This document shows, one piece after another, positions 16,519 through 24,572 of a DNA stretch of 64,000 nucleotides; within the stretch, counting starts at the first letter, position 1; every line of letters starts with the position of its first letter. The notes under the pieces were generated by a model, which saw only the letters and a list, made by a program, of their open reading frames with translations, was not told the origin of the DNA and searched no databases. This DNA comes from Streptomyces griseofuscus. Its GTDB lineage: Bacteria; Actinomycetota; Actinomycetes; Streptomycetales; Streptomycetaceae. The position numbers were made by a program, and so were the translations under genes. The stretch covers positions 6,909,501 through 6,973,500 of the forward strand of contig NZ_CP051006.1 in the NCBI RefSeq assembly GCF_014673495.1, in the 5' to 3' direction.

Positions 16519-18291
16519 ATGCCCGCATCACCGAGCACCGCCAGGGCCATCAACGACCGGTTGGCCCTGGGACTCCTTCAGGACCGAGGCCCGCTGACGG
16601 CAGGGCAGTTGAAGCAGCTGACGGGGCTGTCCCGGCCGACGGTCGCCGATCTCGTCGAACGGCTCGGCGCGGCCGGGCTGATCACCGTGGTGGGGGAGTC
16701 CGGCGCGGCCCGCCGGGGGCCGAACGCCCGGCTCTACGGCATCGCCGCCGACCGCGCCCATCTGGCGGCGCTCGATGTGCGCACCGAGGGGGTGGCCGTG
16801 CTGGTCGCCGATCTGGTGGGGCGGGTGCTCGCGGAGGCGTCCGTGCCGATCGAGGGGGACACCGGGACCGGGCCCGCGGTGCAGCGGGTGGTGGCGGCGG
16901 TGGCGGGGGCCGTCGGGCGGGCCGGCGTCGAGGGGCCGCACACGGTCGGCATCGGCGCGCCGGGCCTCATCGACCCGGCCACGGGTGATCTGCGCGACTC
17001 CGCGGGGCTGCCCGCGTGGCACCGCAGCCTGTCCGCCGCCCTCCAGGAACGGCTGCCCGGGGCCCGTGTCACGGTGGAGAACGAGACCAACCTCGCCGCC
17101 CTCGCCGAACAGCGCGAGGGCGCCGCCCGCGACCGCGACACCTTCGTCCTCCTCTGGCTCGGCCACGGCACCGGCGCGGCGGTCGTCCTCGACGGCACCC
17201 TCCGCCGCGGCGCCTCCGGCGGCACCGGCGAAATCGGCTTCCTCCCGGTCCCGGGCACCCCCGCCCTCCCCTCCGCCACGGACTGCTCGGGCGGCTTCCA
17301 CACCCTGGCGGGCGCGGCGGCCGTCGTGTCCCTGGGAGCGGAACACGGCCTGCCGGCACCTGCGACGACGGACGGGCCGGGGGCGGCGGGGATGGTCCGC
17401 GGAGCGGTGGAGCGGGTGCTCGCGGCGCGGGAGCCTGCCGGGGCTGGAGGGGCGGAGGAAGAGTCGGGCGCGGAGGAGCGGCCGGGGGGAGGAGGCGCGG
17501 TGGCCTCGGCGGTGGGGGAGACGGTCGGGGCGGCGGGGGAGCATGAGCCGGGCGACCGGTCGGCCGGAGTGGCGGCGGGGGAGCCGGTCGCGACGTGGGG
17601 TGCGGCCGCGGGTCGGCCAGGGGGGCGTAAGTCTCGACCGGTGGCGGAGGGGCGGCCGGTCGTGAGGGGCGGGGCTTGGGAGGAGCCTCCGGCGGCGGAG
17701 GAGCCGGTCATGGCGCGGGGTGCGGACGCGGGTGCCGCGGTGGGGCGGGAAGCGTCGGGGGGCGGCCCGCGGGAGACACGCGGCGGTGAAGAACCCCCTG
17801 CGGTGGACGAACCCACAGGCCGGGAGCCCGACACTGCGGCTGACCCGGCCGGGACGGCGGCCGGCGCCGATGAGCGCTTCCTCTCCGCCCTCGCCGACCG
17901 CGTCGCCATCGGTGCCGCCTCCGTCGTCGCCGTGCTCGACCCCGGTTGCGTGGTCCTCGGCGGGGAGATCGGCCACGCCGGCGGCGACGTACTCGCCGGA
18001 CTCGTGGCGCAGCGGCTGCGCCGGATGTCCCCGCTGCCCACCGAGGTCCGCGCGGGCGCCCTCGGCGGCTCCGCAGTCCTGCGCGGCGCCCTGCTGACCG
18101 CCCGCGACCGGGCCCAGGACACCCTGTGGTCCGACCCGTCGCGGTCACCGGTCCCGTCGTGGTCGTCGCCTATCCGAACCGCCTCCCCAGATACTCCTCG
18201 AACGTCCCCTTCCCCACCGCCCGTTCCGGTGCGAGGTGCTCGCCCGAGCGGAAGGCGCGGTACGTCGGGCCGAAGAGGGGAAGGCCGGTGA
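16519..18291 (+). CDS. ROK-family transcriptional regulator with internal low-complexity insert
   Basis: A 590-residue regulator, whereas family members usually have ~400. Residues ~5-60 are a winged helix-turn-helix (LTAGQLKQLTGLSRPTVADLV). The ROK sugar-kinase-like domain follows, with GIGAPGLIDPATG, VENETNLAALAEQ and GGTGEIGFLPV. Residues ~309-449 (about 17446-17866) are an Ala/Gly/Glu/Arg-rich insert that separates the last ROK segment (SALADRVAIGAASVVAVLDPG, VVLGGEIG) from the rest. The final ~50 residues are Ser/Pro/Arg-rich and overlap the opposing gene by 122 bases, so the real stop may be earlier or a frameshift may be present. It probably controls the divergent MFS gene. Confidence 0.75.
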   Translation: MPASPSTARAINDRLALGLLQDRGPLTAGQLKQLTGLSRPTVADLVERLGAAGLITVVGESGAARRGPNARLYGIAADRAHLAALDVRTEGVAVLVADLVGRVLAEASVPIEGDTGTGPAVQRVVAAVAGAVGRAGVEGPHTVGIGAPGLIDPATGDLRDSAGLPAWHRSLSAALQERLPGARVTVENETNLAALAEQREGAARDRDTFVLLWLGHGTGAAVVLDGTLRRGASGGTGEIGFLPVPGTPALPSATDCSGGFHTLAGAAAVVSLGAEHGLPAPATTDGPGAAGMVRGAVERVLAAREPAGAGGAEEESGAEERPGGGGAVASAVGETVGAAGEHEPGDRSAGVAAGEPVATWGAAAGRPGGRKSRPVAEGRPVVRGGAWEEPPAAEEPVMARGADAGAAVGREASGGGPRETRGGEEPPAVDEPTGREPDTAADPAGTAAGADERFLSALADRVAIGAASVVAVLDPGCVVLGGEIGHAGGDVLAGLVAQRLRRMSPLPTEVRAGALGGSAVLRGALLTARDRAQDTLWSDPSRSPVPSWSSPIRTASPDTPRTSPSPPPVPVRGARPSGRRGTSGRRGEGR

Positions 18292-18910
18292 TCGCGCGGC
18301 GGCGGCCCGTGGCGCGGAGGTAGGCGCGGGCCAAGGAGGGGAGGGAGCGGACCTCGGGGCCGCCCAGGTCGGGGACGCGGCCCGACGGGGCGCTGAGGGC
18401 CAACTCGGCCAGTCGGGCGGCGACTTCGGTCACCTCCACCGGCTGGTCGAAGACGCGCGCCGGCAGTGGCATCACCGGTGACCTGGCGAGGGTGCCGAAG
18501 AGCGACACCAGCAGATCGTGGAACTGGGTCGTGCGCAGGATCGTGAAACCGAGCCCGGAGCGTTCGATCCGCCGCTCCACCGCGTACTTGGCCCGGTAGT
18601 AGCCGTACGGCACCCGGTCCACCCCCACGATGGAGATGTACACCAGATGCCCCACCCCGGCCCGCCGCGCCGCCGCCAGCAGATGCTCGGCCGCCTCCTC
18701 GTCACCGCCCCGGGGACTGCTCGCACAGTGCACCACCGTCCGCACCCCCGCGAGCGCCGCGTCCAGTTCCGGCCCGCCCGCGCGCAGATCGACGCCGTAC
18801 GGCCGGGCGTGCCGGCTGAGCACCCGCACCTCGTGCCCGTCCGTGCGCAGCCGCTCGGCGACCTGCCGGCCGAGCGTGCCCGTGCCGCCGGTGACCAGGA
18901 TCGTGGTCAT
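18170..18910 (-). CDS. NAD(P)-binding SDR/NmrA-type epimerase-like protein
   Basis: A 246-residue atypical short-chain dehydrogenase. The nucleotide-binding motif TGGTGTLGRQVAERL lies at ~7-21, followed by VLSRH (cofactor contact) and YISIVGVDRVPYGYYRAKYAVE, where YxxxK is conserved. The C-terminal half resembles NmrA/complex-I NDUFA9-like proteins (LFGPTYRAFRSGEHLAPE). The ATG at 18910 begins the first strand. A promoter with a TGGTCTAGTCC motif lies about 160 bases upstream. Substrate unknown. Confidence 0.85.
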   Translation of the reverse strand: MTTILVTGGTGTLGRQVAERLRTDGHEVRVLSRHARPYGVDLRAGGPELDAALAGVRTVVHCASSPRGGDEEAAEHLLAAARRAGVGHLVYISIVGVDRVPYGYYRAKYAVERRIERSGLGFTILRTTQFHDLLVSLFGTLARSPVMPLPARVFDQPVEVTEVAARLAELALSAPSGRVPDLGGPEVRSLPSLARAYLRATGRRRAITGLPLFGPTYRAFRSGEHLAPERAVGKGTFEEYLGRRFG

Positions 18911-19250
18911 GCTGTTTCCGCCCCTTGGGACCGGACGCCCCCCGTCGGGACGCCCTTGCGCCGAGAAGACCGGACAGCCGCCCGGAAATGTGACATCGCC
19001 CCGGTTCCGGACCGCTGGCGACCCGGCGGCGGGCAAGGGCCGTCGTCACCGCCGCCGGGCCCGATCGGCACCCTAAAAGGACTAGACCATTACGGTCAAT
19101 GGGAGGGGAGGGGCCAACCTGCGCCGAAGGGGGAGGAGTTGACGGTGGGCGTCGTGGTGCCCGTACGCGAGGACACGGACTGTGAGCGAGCCCACACGGA
19201 CCCCCTGTCGGCGCGACCGCCCGGCGTGGCACACTGGCCGTGTACCAGAA
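18911..19250. other. intergenic region between the SDR gene and the FMN riboswitch
   Basis: 340 bases without a gene. The left part carries the SDR promoter (19070-19099). The right part must carry the rib operon promoter; a possible -35 TTGACG is at 19138-19143, but no convincing -10 was placed. Nothing else was recognised. Confidence 0.6.
19070..19099 (-). promoter_or_regulatory. HrdB-like promoter of the SDR gene with internal TGGTCTAGTCC motif
   Basis: On the minus strand, -35 TTGACC (19099-19094) and -10 TAGGGT (19075-19070) are 18 bases apart. The spacer contains TGGTCTAGTCC (19089-19079), close to the core of the DasR-type TGGTCTAGACCA site. The same arrangement occurs at 34912-34940. 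Confidence 0.5.
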
Positions 19251-19382
19251 GCAGCGCACTCCGGGGTCGGTGAAAGTCCGAACCGGCGGTTACAGTCCGC
19301 GACCCGGTCGCCTCCAGCGACCGGTTGACCAGGTGAAATTCCTGGACCGACGGTTAAAGTCCGGATGGGAGGCAGTGCGCGG
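19251..19382 (+). promoter_or_regulatory. FMN riboswitch (RFN element)
   Basis: The conserved RFN blocks are present in order: GCGCACTCCGGGGTCGGTG with GAAAGTCCGAACCGGCGG, then CAGTCCGCGACCCG, a variable hairpin, GACCAGGTGAAATTCCTGG, CCGACGGTTAAAGTCCGGATG and GGAGGCAGTGCGC, which closes the P1 stem with the 5' GCGCAC. It binds FMN and lowers expression of the downstream operon. It ends about 160 bases before ribE, leaving room for an expression platform. Confidence 0.96.
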
Positions 19383-19543
19383 CGGGCGGGCATGCGTTCC
19401 GTGTGCGCGCCGCCGTATCCGGTCTCGTCCGTATCCGGACGGGCCCTTGTCGGCGACGCCCCGAGTGTGTGCTCACCCGTAGATTCTGTCGTCCGTCGAC
19501 AGGCCCCGGAGTCCGTGCCCCATGAGGCAGGAGGACCCGGGAA

Positions 19544-20167
19544 GTGTTCACCGGAATCGTCGAAGAGCTGGGTGAGGTCACCGCCGTCGAGAATCTCGGC
19601 GACGCCTCCCGTTTCCGGCTTCGCGGCCCCGTCGTCACCGACGGCGCCCGGCATGGCGACTCCATCGCCGTGAACGGGGTCTGTCTCACCGTCGTCGACC
19701 ACGAGGGCGACGAGTTCACCGCCGACGTCATGGCCGAGACCCTGAAGCGCTCCAGCCTGGGCGCGCTCACCACCGGCTCCCGCGTCAACCTCGAACGCCC
19801 CACCGCCGTCGGCGCCCGCCTCGGCGGACACATCGTGCAGGGCCATGTCGACGGCACCGGCGAGATCCTGGAGCGCACGCCCTCCGAGCACTGGGAGATC
19901 GTGAAGATCTCCCTGCCCGCCGGCCTCGCCCGCTACGTGGTCGAGAAGGGCTCCATCACCGTCGACGGCATCAGCCTCACCGTCGTGGACGCCGGCGCCG
20001 ACCACTTCACCGTCAGCCTCATCCCCACCACCCTCGCCCTGACCACGCTCGGCGTGAAGCAGCCGGGTGACCCGGTGAACCTTGAGGTGGACGTCATCGC
20101 CAAGTACGTCGAGCGGCTCCTCACGGCGGGCCCCGCCGACGGGAGCGGACAGGAGGCCGGCCGGTGA
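19544..20167 (+). CDS. ribE: riboflavin synthase alpha subunit
   Basis: A 207-residue enzyme that dismutates two 6,7-dimethyl-8-ribityllumazine molecules to riboflavin. It has the two tandem lumazine-binding repeats: MFTGIVEELGEV...GDSIAVNGVCLTVV...MAETLKRSSL and GGHIVQGHVDGTGEI...KGSITVDGISLTVVD. The conserved N-terminal MFTGIV fixes the GTG start at 19544. The gene lies directly behind the FMN riboswitch, and its stop overlaps the ribM start (GTGA). This is the first gene of the riboflavin operon. Confidence 0.97.
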   Translation: MFTGIVEELGEVTAVENLGDASRFRLRGPVVTDGARHGDSIAVNGVCLTVVDHEGDEFTADVMAETLKRSSLGALTTGSRVNLERPTAVGARLGGHIVQGHVDGTGEILERTPSEHWEIVKISLPAGLARYVVEKGSITVDGISLTVVDAGADHFTVSLIPTTLALTTLGVKQPGDPVNLEVDVIAKYVERLLTAGPADGSGQEAGR

Positions 20168-20805
20168 ACTCGCTCAACACCGAGGCGTTCACCCTCTTCG
20201 GACAGCACATCCTGTGGTCCGACATGACCGGCAACATCCTCGGCCTGATCGGACTCGTCCTCGGCTGGCGCCGCTCCCTGTGGAGCTGGCCGGTGCAGTT
20301 CGTCTCCGGCATGGTCCTCTTCGCCGCCTTCTACGGCCACCTCACCGGCAGCGCCGGCAAGCAGGCCGTCGTCATGGTGGTCGCCCTCTACGGCTTCTGG
20401 CAGTGGAACCGCGGCCGGGGCGGGGCCGGCGACGGCCATATCTCCCCCCGGTTCGCCAGCTGGCGCGAGCGCGCCGCCCTGGTCGGCGCCGCCGCGATCG
20501 GCACCGTCGCCGTCGCCCTGCTGTTCACCGCGTTCCCCGAGCTGTCCTGGGACCCCTGGCCGGACGCCTACATCTTCGTCGGCACGGTCGTCGCGATGTA
20601 CGCCCAGGCCAAGGGCATGGTCGAGTTCTGGTTCGCCTGGCTGCTCGTCGACCTCGTCGGCGTCCCCCTCAACTTCGCCAACGGCTACGCCTTCTCCGGC
20701 TTCGTCTACGTCATCTACGGCGCACTCGTCCTGTGGGGCATGCGCGACTGGTGGCTGCGCTCCCGCAAGAGCCCGCGGCCCGTTCTGGAAGGAGCACCGG
20801 CATGA
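20164..20805 (+). CDS. ribM: riboflavin transporter RibM (PnuC-like)
   Basis: A 213-residue integral membrane protein with about 6-7 helices. It resembles the PnuC vitamin transporter fold (ILGLIGLVLGWRRSLWSWPVQF, FWFAWLLVDLVGVPLNFANGYAFSGFVY). In Streptomyces and Corynebacterium the PnuC-like protein encoded within an FMN-riboswitch operon is RibM, which takes up riboflavin by facilitated diffusion. It overlaps ribE at its start and ribBA at its end by four bases each, so expression is tightly coupled. It sits under the same FMN control as the biosynthetic genes. Confidence 0.93.
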   Translation: MNSLNTEAFTLFGQHILWSDMTGNILGLIGLVLGWRRSLWSWPVQFVSGMVLFAAFYGHLTGSAGKQAVVMVVALYGFWQWNRGRGGAGDGHISPRFASWRERAALVGAAAIGTVAVALLFTAFPELSWDPWPDAYIFVGTVVAMYAQAKGMVEFWFAWLLVDLVGVPLNFANGYAFSGFVYVIYGALVLWGMRDWWLRSRKSPRPVLEGAPA

Positions 20806-22106
20806 CACCGGCCACCCCGCTCTACGACCCCTACTCCTACTCCTACGACGGCGACAGCATCGAGGAGTTCACCCTCGACCCCGTCGAGCAGGCCGTCGCC
20901 GACATCGCCGCCGGGCGCCCCGTGATCGTCGTCGACGACGAGGACCGGGAGAACGAGGGCGACCTCGTCATCGCCGCCGAGAAGGTGACCCCCGAGATCG
21001 TCGCCTTCATGATGAGCGAGTGCCGGGGCCTGGTCTGCGCCCCCATGGAGGCCGCGGAACTCGACCGGCTGCGGCTGCCGCAGATGGTCGAGGACAACAC
21101 CGAGTCGATGAAGACCGCCTTCACCGTCTCCGTGGACGCCTCCGGCGCGCACGGCGTGACCACCGGCATCTCCGCCGCCGACCGCGCCACCACGCTCCAG
21201 CTGCTCGCGAGCGGCACCGCGGGACCCGCCGACTTCGTGCGCCCCGGGCATGTCTTCCCGCTGCGCGCCCGGCCCGGCGGCGTCCTGGAGCGCAACGGCC
21301 ACACCGAGGCCGCCGTCGACCTCGCCCGGCTCGCGGGGCTGCGCCCGGCCGGCGCCATCGTGGAGATCGCCGGCGAGGACGGCCGGATGCTGCGGCTGCC
21401 CGAGCTGATCCCGTTCGCCCGCAAGCACGGTCTGACGATCATCTCCATCGAGGACCTGATCGCCCACCGCCGCGGCACCGAACCCACCGTCCGCCGCGAG
21501 GCCGAGACCCGGCTGCCCACCCGGCACGGCACCTTCACCGCGCACGGCTACCGCTCCACCGTCGACGGCGTCGAGCACGTCGCCCTCGTCCACGGCGAGA
21601 TCGGCACCGGCGAGGACGTCCTGGTCCGTGTGCACTCCGAGTGCCTGACCGGCGATGTCTTCGGCTCGCTGCGCTGCGACTGCGGCCCCCAGCTGGACAG
21701 TTCCCTCGCCCGTATCCAGGAGGAGGGCCGCGGCGTCGTGGTCTACCTGCGCGGGCACGAGGGCCGCGGCATCGGCCTGCTGTCCAAGCTGCGCGCCTAC
21801 GAGCTCCAGGAGCAGGGCCGCGACACGCTCGACGCCAACCTGGAACTGGGCCTGCCCGCCGACGCCCGCGACTACGGGGCCGGCGCCCAGATCCTCGCCG
21901 ACCTCGGCGTGCGCAGCGTCCGGCTGATGACCAACAACCCCGACAAGGCCGACGCGCTGGAGCGCCACGGCGTGCGGGTCGCCGGGCGCGAGCCGATGCC
22001 GGTCCAGGCGGGCGAGCACAATCTTCGCTATCTGCGCACCAAGCGGGACCGGATGGGCCACGACCTGCCCTGGCTGGACACCCCGGCCACCTGCCCGAAC
22101 CAGTAG
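20802..22106 (+). CDS. ribBA: bifunctional DHBP synthase / GTP cyclohydrolase II
   Basis: A 434-residue cytoplasmic enzyme with two active sites. Residues ~25-225 are 3,4-dihydroxy-2-butanone-4-phosphate synthase (DDEDRENEGDLVIAAE, HGVTTGISAADRATT, RPGHVFPL, GHTEAAVDL). Residues ~235-415 are GTP cyclohydrolase II, with zinc ligands in ECLTGDVFGSLRCDCG and the arginine loop RGHEGRGIGL. All key residues are present in both halves, so it should supply both precursors of lumazine. The ATG at 20802 overlaps the ribM stop. Confidence 0.97.
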   Translation: MTPATPLYDPYSYSYDGDSIEEFTLDPVEQAVADIAAGRPVIVVDDEDRENEGDLVIAAEKVTPEIVAFMMSECRGLVCAPMEAAELDRLRLPQMVEDNTESMKTAFTVSVDASGAHGVTTGISAADRATTLQLLASGTAGPADFVRPGHVFPLRARPGGVLERNGHTEAAVDLARLAGLRPAGAIVEIAGEDGRMLRLPELIPFARKHGLTIISIEDLIAHRRGTEPTVRREAETRLPTRHGTFTAHGYRSTVDGVEHVALVHGEIGTGEDVLVRVHSECLTGDVFGSLRCDCGPQLDSSLARIQEEGRGVVVYLRGHEGRGIGLLSKLRAYELQEQGRDTLDANLELGLPADARDYGAGAQILADLGVRSVRLMTNNPDKADALERHGVRVAGREPMPVQAGEHNLRYLRTKRDRMGHDLPWLDTPATCPNQ

Positions 22107-22165
22107 AACCGGTAGACAAGCAACACCAGCAACACCAGTCGAGCAAGAAGGCATTTAGGAGAGAC

Positions 22166-22651
22166 GTGAGCGGCAAGGGTGCACCGGAACTGTCCGTACG
22201 CAACGCCGGCGACCTCAGGGTCGCCGTGATCGCGGCGCAGTGGCACGAGAAGGTGATGGACGGTCTGGTGAACGGCGCCCTGCGCGCCCTCGGCGACCTG
22301 GGGATCGACGAGCCGACCCTGATCCGGGTCCCGGGCAGCTTCGAGCTCCCGGTCGCCGCCAAGGTGCTGGCCGCGCGCGGCTATGACGCGGTGGTCGCCC
22401 TCGGCGTCGTCATCCGCGGCGGCACCCCCCACTTCGACTACGTGTGCCAGGGCGTCACCCAGGGCCTCACCCAGGTCTCCGTGGAGACCGGCGTCCCGGT
22501 CGGCTTCGGCGTGCTCACCTGCGACACCGAGGAGCAGGCCCTGGACCGGGCCGGCATCGAGGGCTCCAGCGAGGACAAGGGCCACGAGGCGGTGATCGCG
22601 GCGGTCTCGACGGCCGCGACGCTGCGTTCGGTATCCGAACCCTGGCACTGA
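22166..22651 (+). CDS. ribH: 6,7-dimethyl-8-ribityllumazine synthase
   Basis: A 161-residue enzyme that condenses the ribBA products into lumazine and normally assembles as pentamers or 60-mers. Conserved blocks include VAVIAAQWHEKVMDGLVNGA, VPGSFELPVAAK, GVVIRGGTPHFDYVC (with the substrate-binding histidine) and GVLTCDTEEQALDRAG. The GTG at 22166 follows an AGGAGAG ribosome-binding sequence. It lies 59 bases after ribBA and 34 bases before hisE. Confidence 0.97.
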   Translation: MSGKGAPELSVRNAGDLRVAVIAAQWHEKVMDGLVNGALRALGDLGIDEPTLIRVPGSFELPVAAKVLAARGYDAVVALGVVIRGGTPHFDYVCQGVTQGLTQVSVETGVPVGFGVLTCDTEEQALDRAGIEGSSEDKGHEAVIAAVSTAATLRSVSEPWH

Positions 22652-22685
22652 GGCGCCGGTCGGAGCGCGTAGGGTAAGGACCACC

Positions 22686-22958
22686 ATGTCCAAGAAGACG
22701 TTCGAGGAGCTCTTCACCGAGCTCCAGCACAAGGCCGCCCACGGCGATCCCGCCACCTCCCGCACCGCCGAACTGGTCGGCAAGGGGGTCCATGCCATCG
22801 GCAAGAAGGTCGTCGAAGAGGCCGCCGAGGTCTGGATGGCCGCCGAGTACGAGGGCAAGGAGGCGGCAGCCGAGGAGATCTCCCAGCTGCTGTACCACGT
22901 CCAGGTGATGATGGTCGCCCGCGGGATCTCCCTGGACGACGTCTACGCCCACCTCTGA
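22686..22958 (+). CDS. hisE: phosphoribosyl-ATP diphosphatase
   Basis: A 90-residue enzyme for the second step of histidine synthesis, hydrolysing PR-ATP to PR-AMP. It is a single MazG-like four-helix domain with the metal-binding glutamates in KVVEEAAEVWMAAEYEGKEAAAEEISQ broadly conserved. In this organism it is separate from hisI. It is transcribed after ribH and before hisG with short gaps, which may bring it under the riboflavin promoter as well as a local one. Confidence 0.95.
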   Translation: MSKKTFEELFTELQHKAAHGDPATSRTAELVGKGVHAIGKKVVEEAAEVWMAAEYEGKEAAAEEISQLLYHVQVMMVARGISLDDVYAHL

Positions 22959-23024
22959 CCGAACCGCCGCGCTCCATCGCGGCACACCGCGCCAACCCCC
23001 TTCACCGCAAAGGAAGCCGTCCTC

Positions 23025-23882
23025 ATGCTGCGCATCGCCGTCCCCAACAAGGGTTCCCTGTCCGGCCCTGCGGCGGACATGCTGCATGAGGCCGGCTACC
23101 GGCAGCGCCGGGAGTCCAAGGAGCTGCGGATCGTCGACCCGGGCAACGAGGTCGAGTTCTTCTACCTCCGCCCCCGCGACATCGCGATCTACGTCTCCTC
23201 CGGCCGCCTCGACATCGGCATCACCGGGCGCGACCTGCTGGTCGACTCCGGCGCGGACGCCGAGGAGATCCTCCCGCTGGGCTTCGCCCGCTCCACCTTC
23301 CGCTTCGCCGGGAAGCCGGGCACCGCGAACGGCGTGGCGGACCTGAAGGGCCGTACGGTCGCCACCTCCTACGAGGGCATCGTCGCCCGGCACCTCGCCG
23401 ACAGCGGCGTCGACGCCTCCGTCGTCCACCTGGACGGCGCCGTGGAGACCGCGATCGAGCTGGGCGTCGCCGAGGTCATCGCCGACGTCGTGGAGACCGG
23501 CACCAGCCTGCGCAACGCGGGCCTGGAGGTCTTCGGCGAGCCGATCATGAAGTCCGAGGCCATCGTGATCCGCCGCACCGGCGCGGACGCGGAGGAGGCC
23601 GCCGAGCCGAAGGTCCAGCAGTTCCTGCGCCGCCTCCAGGGCGTCCTGGTCGCCCGCACGTACGTGATGATGGACTACGACTGCCGGGTCGAGCAGCTGG
23701 AGAAGGCAGTCGCCCTCACCCCCGGCCTGGAGTCCCCGACCGTCTCCCCGCTGCACAACGAGGGCTGGGTCGCGGTCCGCGCCATGGTCCCCGCCAAGGA
23801 CGCGCAGCGGATCATGGACGACCTCTACGCCATCGGCGCCCGCGCCATCCTGACCACGGCCATCCACGCCTGCCGCCTCTGA
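23025..23882 (+). CDS. hisG: ATP phosphoribosyltransferase, long form
   Basis: A 285-residue first enzyme of histidine synthesis, which couples ATP and PRPP. The N-terminal catalytic part (LRIAVPNKGSLSGPAADML, RDIAIYVSSGRLDIGITGRDLL) is followed by the PRPP loop region (AEVIADVVETGTSLRNAGL) and a C-terminal ACT-like domain of ~75 residues, which gives histidine feedback control in long-form enzymes. An AAGGAAG ribosome-binding sequence precedes the ATG. The PH-domain gene follows after seven bases. Confidence 0.97.
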   Translation: MLRIAVPNKGSLSGPAADMLHEAGYRQRRESKELRIVDPGNEVEFFYLRPRDIAIYVSSGRLDIGITGRDLLVDSGADAEEILPLGFARSTFRFAGKPGTANGVADLKGRTVATSYEGIVARHLADSGVDASVVHLDGAVETAIELGVAEVIADVVETGTSLRNAGLEVFGEPIMKSEAIVIRRTGADAEEAAEPKVQQFLRRLQGVLVARTYVMMDYDCRVEQLEKAVALTPGLESPTVSPLHNEGWVAVRAMVPAKDAQRIMDDLYAIGARAILTTAIHACRL

Positions 23883-23892
23883 GGGGTATGTG

Positions 23893-24357
23893 ATGTCCGA
23901 CCTGCCGGCCCTGCCCGGCCTCCCCGTCACCTTCCGGCCGGGCCACACCCGGGCCATCCTGCTCACCGCCGCCGTGGCGATCTTCCTCACCATCTCGGGG
24001 GTCGCCCTGCTCCTGGAGGGCCTCGGCCCGGGGGAGCGGATGAGCTTCGTGGTCACCGGGGCGCTGATCTTCTGGGTGCTCGCCCAGCTGGCCCGGATCA
24101 AGGTCGTCGCCGACGAGAGCGGTGTCACCGTCGTGAACATCGCCAGCAGCCGGCGCCTGGCCTGGGCGGAGATCCTTCAGGTGAACCTCCGTCCGGGCGA
24201 TCCCTGGGTGTTCCTCAACCTCAGCGACGGCACCAGCCTGCCCGCGCTCGGCATCCAGCCGGGCATCGCCAGGCAGCGGGCGATCGCCGACGCCAAGGCA
24301 CTGCGGGCGCTCGCCGAGGCCCACTCGGCCGTCCGCCCCGGGGAAGATCAGGGCTGA
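23893..24357 (+). CDS. PH-domain membrane protein
   Basis: A 154-residue protein with two membrane segments (~20-40 and ~50-66) and a C-terminal bacterial PH-like domain (IKVVADESGVTVVNIASSRRLAWAEILQVNL, then GDPWVFLNLSDGTSLPALGIQ). An in-frame GTG one codon earlier is also possible. It follows hisG by only a few bases, an arrangement I recall as conserved in Streptomyces. Its function is unknown and a direct role in histidine synthesis is not implied. Confidence 0.85.
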   Translation: MSDLPALPGLPVTFRPGHTRAILLTAAVAIFLTISGVALLLEGLGPGERMSFVVTGALIFWVLAQLARIKVVADESGVTVVNIASSRRLAWAEILQVNLRPGDPWVFLNLSDGTSLPALGIQPGIARQRAIADAKALRALAEAHSAVRPGEDQG

Positions 24358-24572
24358 CTCGGGGCCGACTCCGGGTCGCCCACCCTGCCCGCCCGGCCCG
24401 CGTCTTGATTAACCTGGTGGGCGGAGGCCGCGCCGATCGCGCCTCCGCCCCTGTGCGCCGCCCGGTGCCAGGGGTTCCTGCGACCCGAGGAGTGAATCCC
24501 TCCGGCGATGGACGGATCGTCCTGTAGTACCTGCGCCGCCCCCACCCGACATGCCGGGGAGGCGGCGGCATC
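24358..24572. other. leader region of the CNNM genes with strong stem-loop
   Basis: The 215-base gap contains GGGCGGAGGC (24419-24428) and its exact complement GCCTCCGCCC (24441-24450), a 10-bp stem with a 12-base loop. It may be the terminator of the upstream operon. The following ~120 bases are rich in further short complementary blocks and lead directly to a gene for a putative magnesium/cobalt transporter, so a structured leader is possible. It does not match the M-box or yybP-ykoY consensus. Confidence 0.35.

Noticed and set aside
24358..24572. M-box or yybP-ykoY metal riboswitch before the CNNM genes
   Set aside because: The conserved blocks of these classes are absent; kept only as an unclassified leader.
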